A DNA stretch of 64,000 nt, taken from the NCBI GenBank assembly GCA_019426215.1, contig CM033397.1, positions 24,988,480 through 25,052,479 of the forward strand, in the 5' to 3' direction. A program made the position numbers and the translations under genes. Every line of letters begins with the position of its first letter. The stretch's first letter is position 1. Positions 46,295-58,800 of the stretch are shown piece after piece. A model generated the notes under the pieces. That model had not been told where the DNA came from and searched no databases. It saw only the letters and a list, made by a program, of their open reading frames with translations. This DNA is from Buddleja alternifolia. Taxonomy: Eukaryota; Streptophyta; Magnoliopsida; Lamiales; Scrophulariaceae.

Positions 46295-47175
46295 ATCATA
46301 CGAGCATCATTCCTTTCATTGGCATACGCTTTAGGGGGAATCCACTCTATATGTACATCTAAAGCGTCTTTCAAAATTGAAACGAGTTATCAATTTTAGG
46401 GGGAACTTTAAAATTGTACTTATAACAATTTATAAGCGACTGTGATAAAAAATGACTTTAAAAATATATGCACTGATCACTAGCGCTTATCTTTATGCAT
46501 GACAAAGTCAATCTCTAAATAAAAAAATTGTCATTCATAAATTGAAGCGATTGACTTTATCTCAAACTTTGCAAAATTAAATTTTGTTCTCCAAAAGTCT
46601 TAAGCGTTAAAGAGACTCCCACGTTAACGCTAAGAAAATTATTTTAAAAAATCATGCATAGTTTTCATCGTTAAAGAAACGTGTGGATAAGTACAAAAGA
46701 TTAGATTTGATACTGTTCACGCGTGTCTATCAAATCAAACTGACGGTTAATGACCTTTATCTAAAATCGAGACAGTTCAGTGTCTGCACAAGTCTGATTA
46801 CGTGTCAATATACAATCAGGCGCGTGTATTTCACGCTGAAAATTTCAAATCTTTTCAAATGTTTTTAAATTAATTTGGTAACTGCGGATCCCAAAATTTC
46901 GCTCTTCTTGGTAACTAACTATTTTACCGCACTTTTTGCATCCATATTTTCCTTAAAACGTATCAGATTTGACCCCTTTCAAAATTCAAACTCTTTGACT
47001 GTCCACATGTCAAAATCGTAGCCATTGAGAAGTTACTTTTTGCCTCTATTTAAGCCCTTCAAGGTTTTTACAGTCAGACTTTATCACTTTCCCAAATTCT
47101 CTCTACTGTAAAATTCTTCATCTCTCTCAAGGCAAAAACTTCTCTCTTTCTTTCAAAAGCTTCAAACTTTCAGCA
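46295..47175 (+). other. Spacer between pol and the third ORF of Sirevirus 2
   Basis: Non-coding. It contains two PPT-like words, TTTAGGGGGAATCC (about 46331) and TTTTAGGGGGAACTTT (about 46396), 65 bp apart. The last 100 bp is pyrimidine-rich and leads to the ATG at 47176. Extra polypurine tracts between pol and the 3' LTR have been described in Sireviruses. Confidence 0.6.
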
Positions 47176-48460
47176 ATGGCACCAAAAGTTTCAAAATCTT
47201 CCAAATCATCCAAGTCTGCTACCGGAAAAACTTCCCGTGCTGAAAAACCAGTCACGGTTAACGCCAGATTTCTGGTTAACTGGGACTATCTGTTTGATAA
47301 CCAAAACTTTCCTCTTAGAACGGTTCTTCCACTCGTTCAAGAATCTGGTTTGAGAGATATGATCACTACTATTTTCAACTACTTTGAAGACAAATCTCTC
47401 CACTTTTTCAACAATGCCCAGATTTCTGAAGACGGAAATTCCATATCCTGCGTCTTCCCTTTTGCTAAAAAGACTTTTGTTCTCACTCCTTCCTTGATTT
47501 CTTCATTGTTGGTTCTACCCAATGATGGCACTGAGGTGGAACACGTCACTCTCGGAGATGCTACAAAATTCTGGGAATTGGTCAAGAAAGAAGATGTTGA
47601 TACTGCGTATGAGCCGAACTTCAAGAAGAACGATGTGAAGGGCGAATACGTTATTCTCGCGGATATATGCTCAAAGATGATCGAATGCAGAAAAGGGACA
47701 TTCGATAAAGTTACAAACATACAGTACAAGATGATGGTGGCCATTCTGACCAAGTTGAAGATAAATTGGTCTCTCTACGTTTTTAATCGCTTCAAGGCAG
47801 CGATAGCCAAGTCGGTGAATCCCAAGCCTTATGGGATTGTGTTAAGTCGTATTCTTAGCGCTTGCGATTATACAAACTCTTTTGGCAAAAAGATTCCAGC
47901 GATAAAATTCTACGGGAAGAAAATGATCGATGAGCTGCAAAAGCTAAGGAAGATAGGTGGTGCAGCTGTTCCAAAAGAAGAGCGTGAGTGACTTCGTGCT
48001 TTAGGAGTTGTTCGTAGTGATGATAAAGATCAAGCGTCTTCCTCTTTATCATCATCCTCTTCGTCTGAAGAAGAAGTGGTGGTCAAGCGCCCTAAGAGAA
48101 AGATAGTTCTCAAAGTCGCTGAGCCATCCAAGCCAACAAAGAAACAGAAGCCTGAACCCAAGAAGAAGAAGCCGGAGCCCAAAAAGAAACAACAATCTCC
48201 TTCTCCTTCTCCTTCTCCAAAATCTCCATCACCTCCTCCATCGTTTATCTTTTCCGTTCCCGAGGAAGAGGAAGTAGTAGATGAAGAAGTACCGCTTGCA
48301 TGAAGACGTACTCCTCTTTCTACTCCCGCAGCATCCTCTAGTGCTTCAGTGAAACAAGCGCTTAGAGAGTCAGTAAGCGTTCCTCCTTCTGACGCTGTTC
48401 CCAAAATCAGCTCAGATTCTCAAGCCGCTACTCAATCTGAGAGGCTTTCCAGTGTTCAGG

Positions 48461-48541
48461 GTAAGTATTTGCTAAGCAAATTAGTCTATCCTTTCCTCGT
48501 TAGTTTCTAAGTTTCTAACGCTAGGATAAAAACTCTTTTAG
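48461..48541 (+). other. Intron-like segment 1 in the third ORF
   Basis: Begins GTAAGTATTTG after CAGG and ends in CTCTTTTAG. 81 nt, T-rich, with in-frame stops if read through. The codon is split after its first base on both sides, and the flanking frames match across it. Confidence 0.6.
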
Positions 48542-48721
48542 CGCAATGTGAAGCAGATATTCAATATGTTCTCAACACTCTTGAAGAATTAGATATTCCC
48601 ATTCGTGCTGATCCTATAACTTCTTTTCTCGACTTAGATCCAGAAGAAGTAGTCCAAGAGCCTGAGGAACCTGTCCAAGAAACAGATCAAGCGACTGAAA
48701 TAGTCGATGATATTCCTCAGG

Positions 48722-48803
48722 GTAAGCGATTTAGTCTTTTCTTTTCTAAATTTCTACTTAGTGGAAATTTTGCTTGCTTTTCTCAATCGCTTACATGTAT
48801 CAG
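48722..48803 (+). other. Intron-like segment 2 in the third ORF
   Basis: Begins GTAAGCGATTT after CAGG and ends in ACATGTATCAG. 82 nt, T-rich. It is also phase 1, so the 180-nt block between the two segments (48542-48721) is a symmetric exon. Sirevirus 1 lacks this segment at 53650-53665. Confidence 0.6.
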
Positions 48804-51623
48804 CTAAAGATGTACCTCAAGAGGCACCAATTGCTGATGCCCCTCATTCATCCGAGATTCCAGTTGAAGTAGATGTGGATATGGTAACTGTTGTGGATAT
48901 CGCTAAGGAAGCATCTCAAGCCCTCACTGACGCTGAAACATCATCAACCAGTGAAGCGACTTTAAATGCCGAGAGGTCGATAGAAGTGGCCCCCATCCCA
49001 ACAGAAGCGATTGCCATTGTTCCCACGCCAACGGGACCTCCTCCTCGTGTCATCGATTTCTTCCCGCGCGGATATACTCCAGATGTTGAATTCTATTATG
49101 CCGCCAGAGAACGAGACACTCAAACGCTTGCCGAGTTGGAAATACAATTTCAAACAACTCTCCATCGGCCCGATATGTCCAACTCTCACAAGTTTGAAGT
49201 TTTCGAGCGTATTTCCAATTTCAAACAACTCTCCATAGGCTATTCGGCTCTCCCCTCCGTTGTCAAGTCTCCCTAGAACGCTCTCTCTCCTAATCCACTT
49301 AAGTTATGGAAAGGTAAAGGAGCGCTTGTTGCGGAGCGCCCAAATCCGGTCAACTCGTGGATAGAAGATGAGGCTCGTGAATATCTAGCCAGATTATGGG
49401 CTGATGATTATGATGAAGAGACGGAACATTTTGAGAAGTTCCTTGCCGCTAATAAAGAGCAAAAGAAAGCGGACAACCTTGGAAAACGTTGGATGATGAA
49501 TACAGCCAGGTGGGCTGAAGAATTTGTTCTTCACTTTTACACCATTGAAGAACTGATCAGATATCCCTTTTTGTTCGAATTCGGAATAGAGTACAGACGC
49601 CGAGGTTATGCAACCTTTTTGCTTCAACAACGTCAGATTATTGTAGGGAATGTTAGCGCTTTGCCACGATATAGACAACCAATCAAAAGCTACATTCACC
49701 AGCAACTTGCCTTATACAGCCAAGGCGGACGCTACGTTTTGCATCCTCATGCAGGGTTTGTTCAACGAGTCTTTCCTGACCTAAATGAAGACGCTTCATC
49801 AATTAAACGACCACTTCTTCCAGGCCAGAGTCAGATTCGTGTGGATGTTTCGAATGAACACGCTGAGTTCGCTGAGTTCCACAGAGCAATGAGAGCAGTG
49901 TTTGAAAATGCCCAAGTGCTGAACATCAATTTCAATCACTTTTCTGGGTGTTACAATTTCAGAGGATATACTCTTCACCCTGTGCTCTTTAGTGAATCAA
50001 ATATTCAAGTGGCCAAGATGATCTCGCTGATTAGGCCAGTGGACCAAGAAGCAGCTCAAGCGCTCATGCCTTTGATTTTGGATTTCTTCAACTGTTATAC
50101 TTCAGGGATTGGTTTACCGGAAGGTGTGCAACTTGCACTAAGTACCGAAGAGCGCGAAGACGCTATATTCTTTATCCCGCAATCTAGCCTGATCAGTCCA
50201 AGGCATGTGCTGGAAGCCCTTGGCCCCCTCTGGGTCATTGGTCTTAGAGAACCTTCTCCCTCCATCCAAATTATAGAAGAAGACATTACTTCTACTGCGG
50301 AAGTCGCTCAACATCCTGAGGCCTCTTTGCTAGATTCTTCTAGCGCCCCGGTAGTCGAGCCCCCAACGATTGCAGATCCTATCATGGATCAAGCGATTGA
50401 AGAAGCGCACGCTGAAATTGCTCAAGAGCCTGGAGAACCTTTTATCAGAGATAAATCCAAAGGTAAGGCTGCAGTATCAAGTTCTTATGGACTTCTCCCG
50501 TCCCCAAAGCGTCCTTCTTCTGATTCAGATTCCGAGAGCGATTCAGAAGCCAGAGACTTCAGACAGGCAGTCCGGAACTCGCTTACCAACATTGAGGGTT
50601 CCTGCTCCAAGATCTTTGAGGCTGCTGATAGGCATATCCGCATAGTGTCGGATACGCGGAGTCGTGATATTGGAAACACTGCAAATAAAAGCACTATTGC
50701 TATCATGCAAAGCATATCACCTCTTATCGTTGAACTCTCATCTGAATTCAACCGTCACTTAGCTCAGAGCGCATTGGCCGATACTGAAAGACACGCTTCA
50801 TCCGATGCCACCGCTTAGAGTGTCGCTCAACAATTTGTTCTTCTCGTCGAAGAAGTTAGACTCTTGTGCCGAGATGTCACTGAACTCAAGACCTCCCTTG
50901 ATAATGTCAAGAAGGGGGAAGATAAAGAAAAGTCCAAAGCGATTTCCAAGACAGATAATAAATAGTGGCGTTCAATGTTCAAAGAATTAGTAAGCATTAA
51001 GAAAATGCTATCCAAGAAAAGAAAGCCAAGGTATTATCTCGGAAAGCACGCGCTTCCAGAGTTGGACCCCGAATTCTTAGAAAGTATGGGATTTCCTGCC
51101 TATGCCGGACCGCTACAACGACCTATCAATTGGAGACCGTCAAATGATCGACAAAGAGATATCTATCATGATTTAATTCGTGAACTTGGTATTCCACCAA
51201 GGGACTAGACGGAAAGGTTGTTAGAGCTAAATGAAAGCACTAGACTTCGTAGGCATGATTATGATGAAGTTCAAGATACGACAATGATCGATATTGATCG
51301 TCTCTTGTTGGACTTAGCGTTAGAAGTTCTACAAGGCGAAGAAAGAGCGAAGCGACAGAAAAAGTGACTGGATTCCTTTTATGTTTTTCTTTCTGTTTTA
51401 TTTATGATTTTCTTTCAGTATAAAACATGTATGCTTTAATTCTTTCAATGAATGAATGTTTTAACGTTGAAACATCTTGTTGAAGCTAATCTAACTTTAG
51501 CTAACTTTACTAACTTTTCAAACGCTAACTTATATTCCTTTGGGCCTTTTCTTTTAAGTAATTCTTAAATTATAAAAGAGTTGTAAGAGTTAAAAGTCTT
51601 GACATCATCAAAAAGGGGAAAAT

Positions 51624-53147
51624 TGTTAGGAAATTTCATGTTAGATGTTTTGATGATGACAAGATAGGATTTAATGTTAGACCCCAAAAATACAATGTAA
51701 GTTTCCGTTTTTCATAGATTGATGTATAAGCGTTTGAAAGTTTGTAATTATTATAGGCTGGTAATTTTTATCTTTGTAGATTTTAGACTAAGTATTAGAT
51801 ACTGAGTTGCTAATAGAATTCTAGGTGAATCTATTAGAGAAGCGGTTGAAGATCAGCGTCTGAAGTTAACCAGAGATGAAGATTTGTTACTTAGCATCCG
51901 TCAAACGCTAAAGGACCTCATTTCAGGATTTATGAACCAAGCGCTCAAAGCACTTATGCGACCGATGTCAGATTCACCTGAAATAAATCCTCAAGTCATG
52001 AAGGACTTAAACGCAATCATTCAATGGGCATTTATTTCCAACGGGAATTAAATTCAAAATGCATTAAATGCTTGATAAGAGCATTAAATGTGATAAGCTA
52101 ATGTGATTTGTGGACAAGCCATCTTTTGACCAGACTGTCAGAAAATTCAGAGTTTCAGCTGCTCCCGTCCAATCGGCTTCAGCGAATTTTCAGAAATGTC
52201 AGACTTTAGGTAAACTCACGTGCTGCGTGAAAGGCACGCTCCTACATGTGTCCAATGGACAGATCCCAAGAAATTGCCTATAAATACCTTACCCCAGAAA
52301 ACCCTAAACAAGAAGATACAACACAAGAAGATACGTACGAAAAGAGAAATTATCGCCAAAAATCTTACGTACATTTTCTGGGAAAAAGCTTAGAAACTCC
52401 ATAGCCAAATATCTCAAGCTTTTTATCTACATTCCAAACAGTCACAAATACCTCAAACATCTTCCAAAGAAGAAGCCCAAATTCCAACTGAGATATTCCA
52501 AGTTGTTTGATCTTTTCAAAAACAAACAAAACCCTACTGACACATCTCAACCTTTCATCTGAGTGAGAAAAGTTGTTGTACCCTTTCAGACAGTATTTCT
52601 GAGTGAGAGAAGCTTGAAGAAGACGATCTTCATTGGTGTTGAAGTCTGTGTGATCAAGGAGCCCAAGATCATTTTCACCCTTTACTATCGTGTAGAAGAT
52701 TCTGTGTGATTCTTCGAAAATCATTCTAGTAAATTCCTCCAAGTAAAAAAAAAAGGAGAAGAAGGACGTAGCTGCTATTACACCACCCAGTGAACCTTAT
52801 ACATTTTGTGTTATTTATCTTTACTGTCTTATTATTATTATTATTATTACATCATTTATCTTTGAAAGAGACAAGTTAAAGTGCAAAGCGATTAAATTAA
52901 CTAAAAGAACGCTAAAACTCATTTCCACTGTGCTAACCCTGATTAAGTGATCTAAGCGTTGCCCTACTTTGGTAAACTGCTAAAATCACTTAGTCTAAGT
53001 TAACTTTCCTAAAGCGTCTGACCCAAGCGCTCAGTTATCCAAGAGTTCAAACCTTTAAAGTGATACGAAATTTTTGAAGTCGAAAAGGACTTCAGGGTCT
53101 ATTCAACCCCCCCTCTAGACCTTTTCGTATGCCACTTGAGACCACCA
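51624..53147 (+). repeat. 3' LTR of Sirevirus 2
   Basis: 1,524 bp, preceded by PPT AAAAAGGGGAAAAT and followed by TSD GAAGT. It contains the 125-aa minus-strand ORF 52365-52742, a longer version of the one in the 5' LTR. Confidence 0.92.
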
Positions 53148-53152
53148 GAAGT

Positions 53153-54978
53153 TAAAACGCTTCTCGTCAGATTCAGTCATGTTGAACGCTGGCCGACGAA
53201 TATACTCAAGTCGAGATTGGAGTCACTCAAGATTGTAAAGATATAGATCGGCGAATCACTCGAAGAATTTAAACTTTTCAGAGTTGGAGAGATCAGTCCT
53301 ATGGAGAGTAGTTTGAAAATTGATCTCCATTTCGACTAACTGCTTGGTGTCAAGCTCTTTAGCGGCATAGTAAAATTCAACGTCTGCATTGTATCCGTGA
53401 GGAAAAAAGTCTATGACACGAGGAGGAGATCCGGTTGGAGTGGGCACAAAGGTAATAGATTCAGTTGGGATAGGGACCACTTCTATCAACCATTCAGCAT
53501 GCTCAGTCGCTTCACTGACTGGTGATGTGTCAGCGTTAGGAAGGACTTGGGCTACTTCCTTAGCGATATCCACAACCGCTTCCATATCCACATCCAATTC
53601 AACAGGAATTTCAGAAGGTGAAGGTGCATCAGCGTCTGGTGCATCTTGAGGACTATCATCGACTTTGTCAGTCACTTGATCTGTTTCAACAGTTGGTACA
53701 GTTTCCTCAGGCTCCGGGACCTCTTCATCAGGATCCTGAAAACGAGCAGCCTTCTCAGAAAGAGTAGTGGCTCTAGGCTCAGGAAAAGATTCAGGAATAG
53801 CGTCTAAAGACGGAGGAGGAACACTCGTCAAGTCTTCAAGCGCTGGCTCGACTGGAGCGCTTGTTGATGCAGTTGGAGTGGATGAAGGAGTACGCCTGCG
53901 TGCTAACATTACTTCTTCATTTTTTTACTTCTTCTTCTTCGTTTACATTGAAGATAAATGTTGGAGGAGGAGAGGGAGATTTGGGAGAAGGAGAGGGAGA
54001 CTTCAGTTTCTTCTTGGGCTCCGGCTTCTGCTTCTGCTTCTTTGCTGGCTTGGCTGGCTCAGCGACTTTCAAGGTGATTTTTCATTTGGGTCGCTTAACC
54101 ACCACCTCTTCTTCCAATGATGATGCAGACGAAGACGCTTGCTCTTCATCATCGCTCCGAACAACTCCTTCGGCAGGAAGTCGCTCACGCTCATCTTTGG
54201 GAACCGCTGCTCCATCGCGCTTCCTTGGCCTTAGCAGCTCGCCAATCATTTTCTTTCCATAAAACTTTAGCGCAGGTATTTTCTTTCCAGCAGAATTGGT
54301 GTAACCTCTAGCGCTAAGAATTCGACTTAAAACAATCCCATAAGGCTTGGGATTTACCTACTTTGCCATCGCTTGCTTGAAGCGATTGAACACACAAAGT
54401 GACCAATTTATCTTCAGCTTGGTCAGAATGGCTACCATCATCTTGTACTGGAGATTGGAAACTTTATCGAAGCTTCCCTTTCTACATTCGATCATCTTGG
54501 CGCATATATCCGCAAGAATGACATACTAGCCCTTCATATCATTTTTCTTGAAGTTGGGTTCGTAGGTAGCCGCAACTTCATCTTTCTTGATCAATGTCCA
54601 TACCTTTGTAGCATCACCAAGAGTGACATTTTCCACTTCGGCACCATCACTTGGCAAATTTAGTAGAGAAGAAATCAGAGAAGGGGTGAGGACGAAGGTC
54701 TCACGGGCGAAGGGAAAGATGCAGGAAATGGAGTTTCCGTCGTCGGAGATTTTTGCGTTCTTGAAGAAAAAGAGAGTTTCTTCCTCAAAGAAGTTAAAAA
54801 CGACAGTTATCATATCGCGTAAACTAGATTCCTGAACAAGAGGAAGAACAGTCCAAAGACGAAAATTCTGGTTGTCGAAGAGATAGTCCCAGTTAACAAG
54901 AAAACCGGCGTTAATAGTGACTGGTTTCTCTGATTTGGAAGAGTTTTTGCCAGCCGATTTGGAAGATTTGGGTGCCAT
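53153..54978 (-). pseudogene. Sirevirus 1 env-like ORF, N-terminal half
   Basis: The minus-strand start is MAPKSSKSAGKNSSKSEKPV at 54978, with the same globular region as 47176-47600 of Sirevirus 2. TAG at 54526-54528 interrupts it. The frame then continues through the Lys/Pro-rich linker (about 54260-53930) and an acidic region with RVIDFFPHGY (53909-53256), ending at the Sirevirus 2 insertion. It has no intron-like segments in the acidic region and is about 30 codons shorter there than Sirevirus 2. Confidence 0.82.
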
Positions 54979-55838
54979 TGATGAACTTGGAAAAGCTTGG
55001 GTAGAGGAGAGAAAAGATAATCTTTTGCCTTAGAGAGACCTTTTACAATAAAAGAGTTTGGAAGTGATAAAGTTTTTTTGTAAGGTTGTGAAGGGTTTAA
55101 ATAGGAGGCAAAAAAAACTCCTCAACTGGTAGATAAATCACAAGTGTTCAGAAGTTAATTTTGAAAATTATGAAAAGTAAATCTGAGCCATTTACTCATA
55201 AAGACGGATGTCAAAAAGTGCGGTAAAATGGGTAACTATAATGGTTTAAAATCAGTAGTTACTTTTTCAAAAACGTTTGAATAAATTTGAAATTTTCAGC
55301 GTGAAATACACGCGCCTGATAGTACACTGACACGTACTCAAACTGGTGGATTTACTGAACCACCTAGTTTTTAGATAGGAATCATTAATCGTCAGTTTGA
55401 TGTGATAAGCACGTGTGGGCAGTTGTAAAATCTAATTTTTTGGACTTATCCACACGCTACTTTTAGCGATGAAAACTATGCATGAGTTTCAAAAAAGGAT
55501 TACTTAGCGTTAAAGTGAGAATCTTTTTAACGCTAAAGTTTTTTTTTTTTTAAGAACAAAATTTAATTTCTTAAAGTTAAAGATAAAATCAACCGCTTGG
55601 ATTTATAAAAGACATTTTCATAGATTGATTTTGTCATGCATAATAGATAAGCGCTAGTGATCAATGCATAAATTTTGAAAGTCAATTTTGATCACAGTCG
55701 CTTATGAATTGAGATAAGTATAATTTTAAAGTTCCCTCTAAAATTAATAACTCATTTCAATTTGAAAAATGATTTAGACATAATCATAAAGTGGATTTCC
55801 CCTAAATTATATGCCTATAAAATATGATGCTCTATGAT
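54979..55838 (-). other. Spacer between pol and the third ORF of Sirevirus 1
   Basis: About 860 bp, non-coding, the counterpart of 46295-47175. It is diverged but keeps AGCGCTAGTGATCA and TTTAACGCTAA words. A T-run at 55540-55552 is present. Confidence 0.6.
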
Positions 55839-58800
55839 TTAAGCGTTTAAATCAATCATACCTAATTCACTTCTCAAAGTGAGAAAGCGTTGTTCGTTGA
55901 GCGCTTTGGTGAAACTATTTGCCAATTGTTTGTCAGTTCCAATGAAGTGCATGGAGATATCTTTCTTTTGAACATGGTCACGCAATAAATGGTATCGAAT
56001 GTCAATGTGTTTAGTTCTAGAATGGAGAATAGGATTTTGGGTCATAGCTAAAGCGCTTTGGTTATCACAATGGATTGGGGTAGGACATAGAATTGTTTCA
56101 TAATCTCTAAGTTGTTGCCTCATCCAAAGGATTTGTGCACAATAGCTCCCAGCAGCTACGTACTCTGCTTCAGGGGTAGAAGTCGCTATGGATTGTTGTT
56201 TCTTACTATGCCACGAAATTAGTCTATCACCTAGAAATTGACATGTACCACTAGTACTCTTTCTATCTATTTTGTATCCTGCAAAATCTGCGTTTGAATA
56301 ACTAATTAGTTCAAAATGAGAGTCCCTTGGATACCATAAGCCCACATTTCATGTGCCTTTTAGGTATTTAAGGATTCTTTTGGTAGCATTTAAGTGTGAT
56401 TCTCTAGGATCAGCTTGAAAGCGTGCACACATGCATACCGAAAACATAATATCAGGTCTACTAGCGGTAAGATAAAGAAGTGATCCAATGATACCTCTAT
56501 AGTTAGTGATATCAATTTTCTTCCCACTTTCATCTTTATCTAACTTAAGCGTTTGGCTCATTGGAATTTTTGAAGATGATGCCTTTTCCAGACCAAATTT
56601 CTTAATCACATCCTTTATATATTTAGCTTGGTTTATAAATATGCCATTAGGGAGTTGTTTAACTTGTAATCCTAAGAAGAAAGTTGATTCACCCATCATG
56701 CTTATTTCAAATTGTTCTTGCATCATTTTCAAAAATTTCTCACACAATCACTTATTGGTAGAACCAAATATAATATCATTAACATATATTTGAACTAAGA
56801 GAATATCTTCATTATGGGTAATTTTAAATAACGTTGTGTCAACGCTGCCTTTTGAAAAGCCTTTACCTATAAAGAAGATAGAGAGTGTCATACCATGCTC
56901 TTGGTGCTTGTTTAAGGCCATAGAGTGCCTTATCCAATTTGTAGACCATACTCTTGCCATGGTTGTTGATGAATCCTGGTGGTTGCTCCACATAAACTTC
57001 TTCTTGGAGTTTACCATTCAGGAATGCACTCTTCACGTCCATTTGGTATACTGTGAACTTGTTGAATGCGGAAAATGCTAGGAACATACGAATCGCTTCA
57101 AGATGGGCTACTGGGGCATATGTCTCATCAAAATCCATACCCTCTTCTTGACAATAACCCTGAGTGACTAATCTGGCTTTGTTTCTTATAACAATGCCAT
57201 CTTCATCCATCTTGTTCCTAAAAACCTATCTAGTTCCAATAACTCCTTGGGGAGTTGGTCTTGGTACTAGCGTCCAAACTTTGCTTCTCACAAATTGGTT
57301 AAGCTCTTCTTGCATTGCTTCTACCCAACTTGAGTCACTGAGCGCTTCATCCACTTTCTTTGGTTCCATTTGAGATAGGAAACTTGTGAACATGGCCTCA
57401 TTGATTGGAGCGGACCTAGTTCTAACAGGTGCTTCAATTACTAACTCTGGTGGATGGTCTCTAAGCCATTTACGGTCTGGTTGGAACGGTTTGAGAGACT
57501 CCTGATTATCAATCGCTTGACCCTCATTTGTCTCTAGCGCAGTCACTGCATCATTCACAGTTCCAATTTGCTCTTGATGATCATTCTCTTCATAATCATC
57601 AACGATTCTGATAATATCATCATTTGTAACCTCACGAGTAACTTTAGGAATAGGCACGAAGATCTCATAATCCTCGTCATCACTATCATCACCAAGATTG
57701 ATTTGTGACGCTTGTTGAGCAAGATATTCAATTCCTAAATCATTAGGGTTAACCTTACTCGGTTCTTGGTTAGCATCATTAAACACAACATGAATGGATT
57801 CTTCAACCTTCGATTTGATCTTATTTAGGATGCGAAAACTCTTTCCATTCTTGGCATAGCCTAGAAAGATTCCCTCATCCGCTTTAGGATCCAATGTCTT
57901 TAGGCTTTGGGATCTATTGTTATGAATGAAACATTTTGAACCAAATACATGAAAATATGAAATGTTAGGCTTACGTCCCTTCCACAACTCATATGGAATC
58001 TTCTCATGTTGCTTGTTGATCATACACCAGTTCTGAGTGTAGCAAGCGGTATTGATAGCTTCGGTCCAAAACCTTTGAGGCAGCTTAGACTCTGCAAGCA
58101 TCGTCCTAGCAGCTTCTTTAAGCGTTCTGTTCCATCGCTCGGCAACTCCATTCTGTTGAGGTGTTCTAGGAGCAGAATACTCATGAAGTATTCCAAAATC
58201 TATACAAAACTTCTCAACAAATTGGTTAGTAAATTCAGTTCCTCTATCGCTTCTAATTCTCGTCACTTTTCAATCTTTATAAGTTTGCAATTGACGAATT
58301 AGCGATGTGAGCTTGACACTAGTTTCATCTTTGGTTGCTTGAAATTCTACCCATGTATAGCGAGAGAAATCATCAACTATTACTAGCGAGTACTTTTTAC
58401 CACTAACACTCATGATTTGAATAGGACCAAACAAATCTAGATGCAATAGTTCAAGGACTCTAGAAGTAGATAGGCATGGTTTCTTCTTAAAAGATGATTT
58501 AACTTGTTCACCCATTTGACATGCATCACATAAGCGATTCTTTTGAAAGGAACCCTTAGGTAATCCCTCTACAAGATTTAGCAATATTAACTAAGAGATT
58601 TCCTTAAAGTTAAGGTGATTCATTTTTCGATGCCATAACCAACCCAATTCATTTTGACTTTTAGCAACAAAGCATGTGGGGTTGTTATCAATTGTAGAAT
58701 CCCAATCCACTAAATAAACATTATTTGTTCTTTTTCCTCTTAGTTTAGTAGACTTAGTCTTAGCGTCGTTAACATAGCAGAAGTCGCTTGAAAATTTTAC

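Larger units (their letters stand above)
47176..51366 (+). pseudogene. Long env-like third ORF of Sirevirus 2, with intron-like segments and stops
   Basis: Starts MAPKVSKSSKSSKSATGK at 47176, followed by a globular region (FLVNWDYLFDNQNFPLRTVLP...). A Lys/Pro/Glu-rich linker (48076-48303) and an acidic region come next, then RVIDFFPRGY, WIEDEAREYLARLW, RWAEEFVLHFYTIEELIRYP and a C-terminal coiled-coil/basic end (SKKRKPRYYLGKH). Stops: TGA at 47989 and 48301, TAG at 49274, 50816, 50963 and 51206. Two segments, 48461-48541 and 48722-48803, look like introns. Excluding them the ORF is about 1,340 codons. The env label is positional; no signal peptide or clear membrane span is seen. Confidence 0.8.
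37837..53147 (+). mobile_element. Sirevirus-like copia element 2 (plus)
   Basis: Both LTRs are 1,524 bp (37837-39360, 51624-53147), TGTTAGGAAATTTC ... GACCACCA, flanked by TSD GAAGT (37832-37836, 53148-53152). PBS TGGTATCAGAGC lies at 39363-39374 and PPT AAAAAGGGGAAAAT at 51610-51623. Internal order is gag, protease-integrase, RT-RNase H, a spacer of about 880 bp, then a long third ORF. It is inserted in the third ORF of Sirevirus 1 in the opposite direction. A solo gypsy LTR (43210-44566) interrupts pol. LTR divergence is about 3% over the first 310 bp compared by eye. Confidence 0.9.

Noticed and set aside
48030..48404. 124-aa minus-strand Gly/Ser/Thr-rich ORF
   Set aside because: Shadow of the Lys/Pro/Glu-rich linker of the Sirevirus 2 third ORF.
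53767..54262. Plus-strand ORFs of 117 and 133 aa
   Set aside because: Antisense shadows of the Sirevirus 1 third ORF linker.
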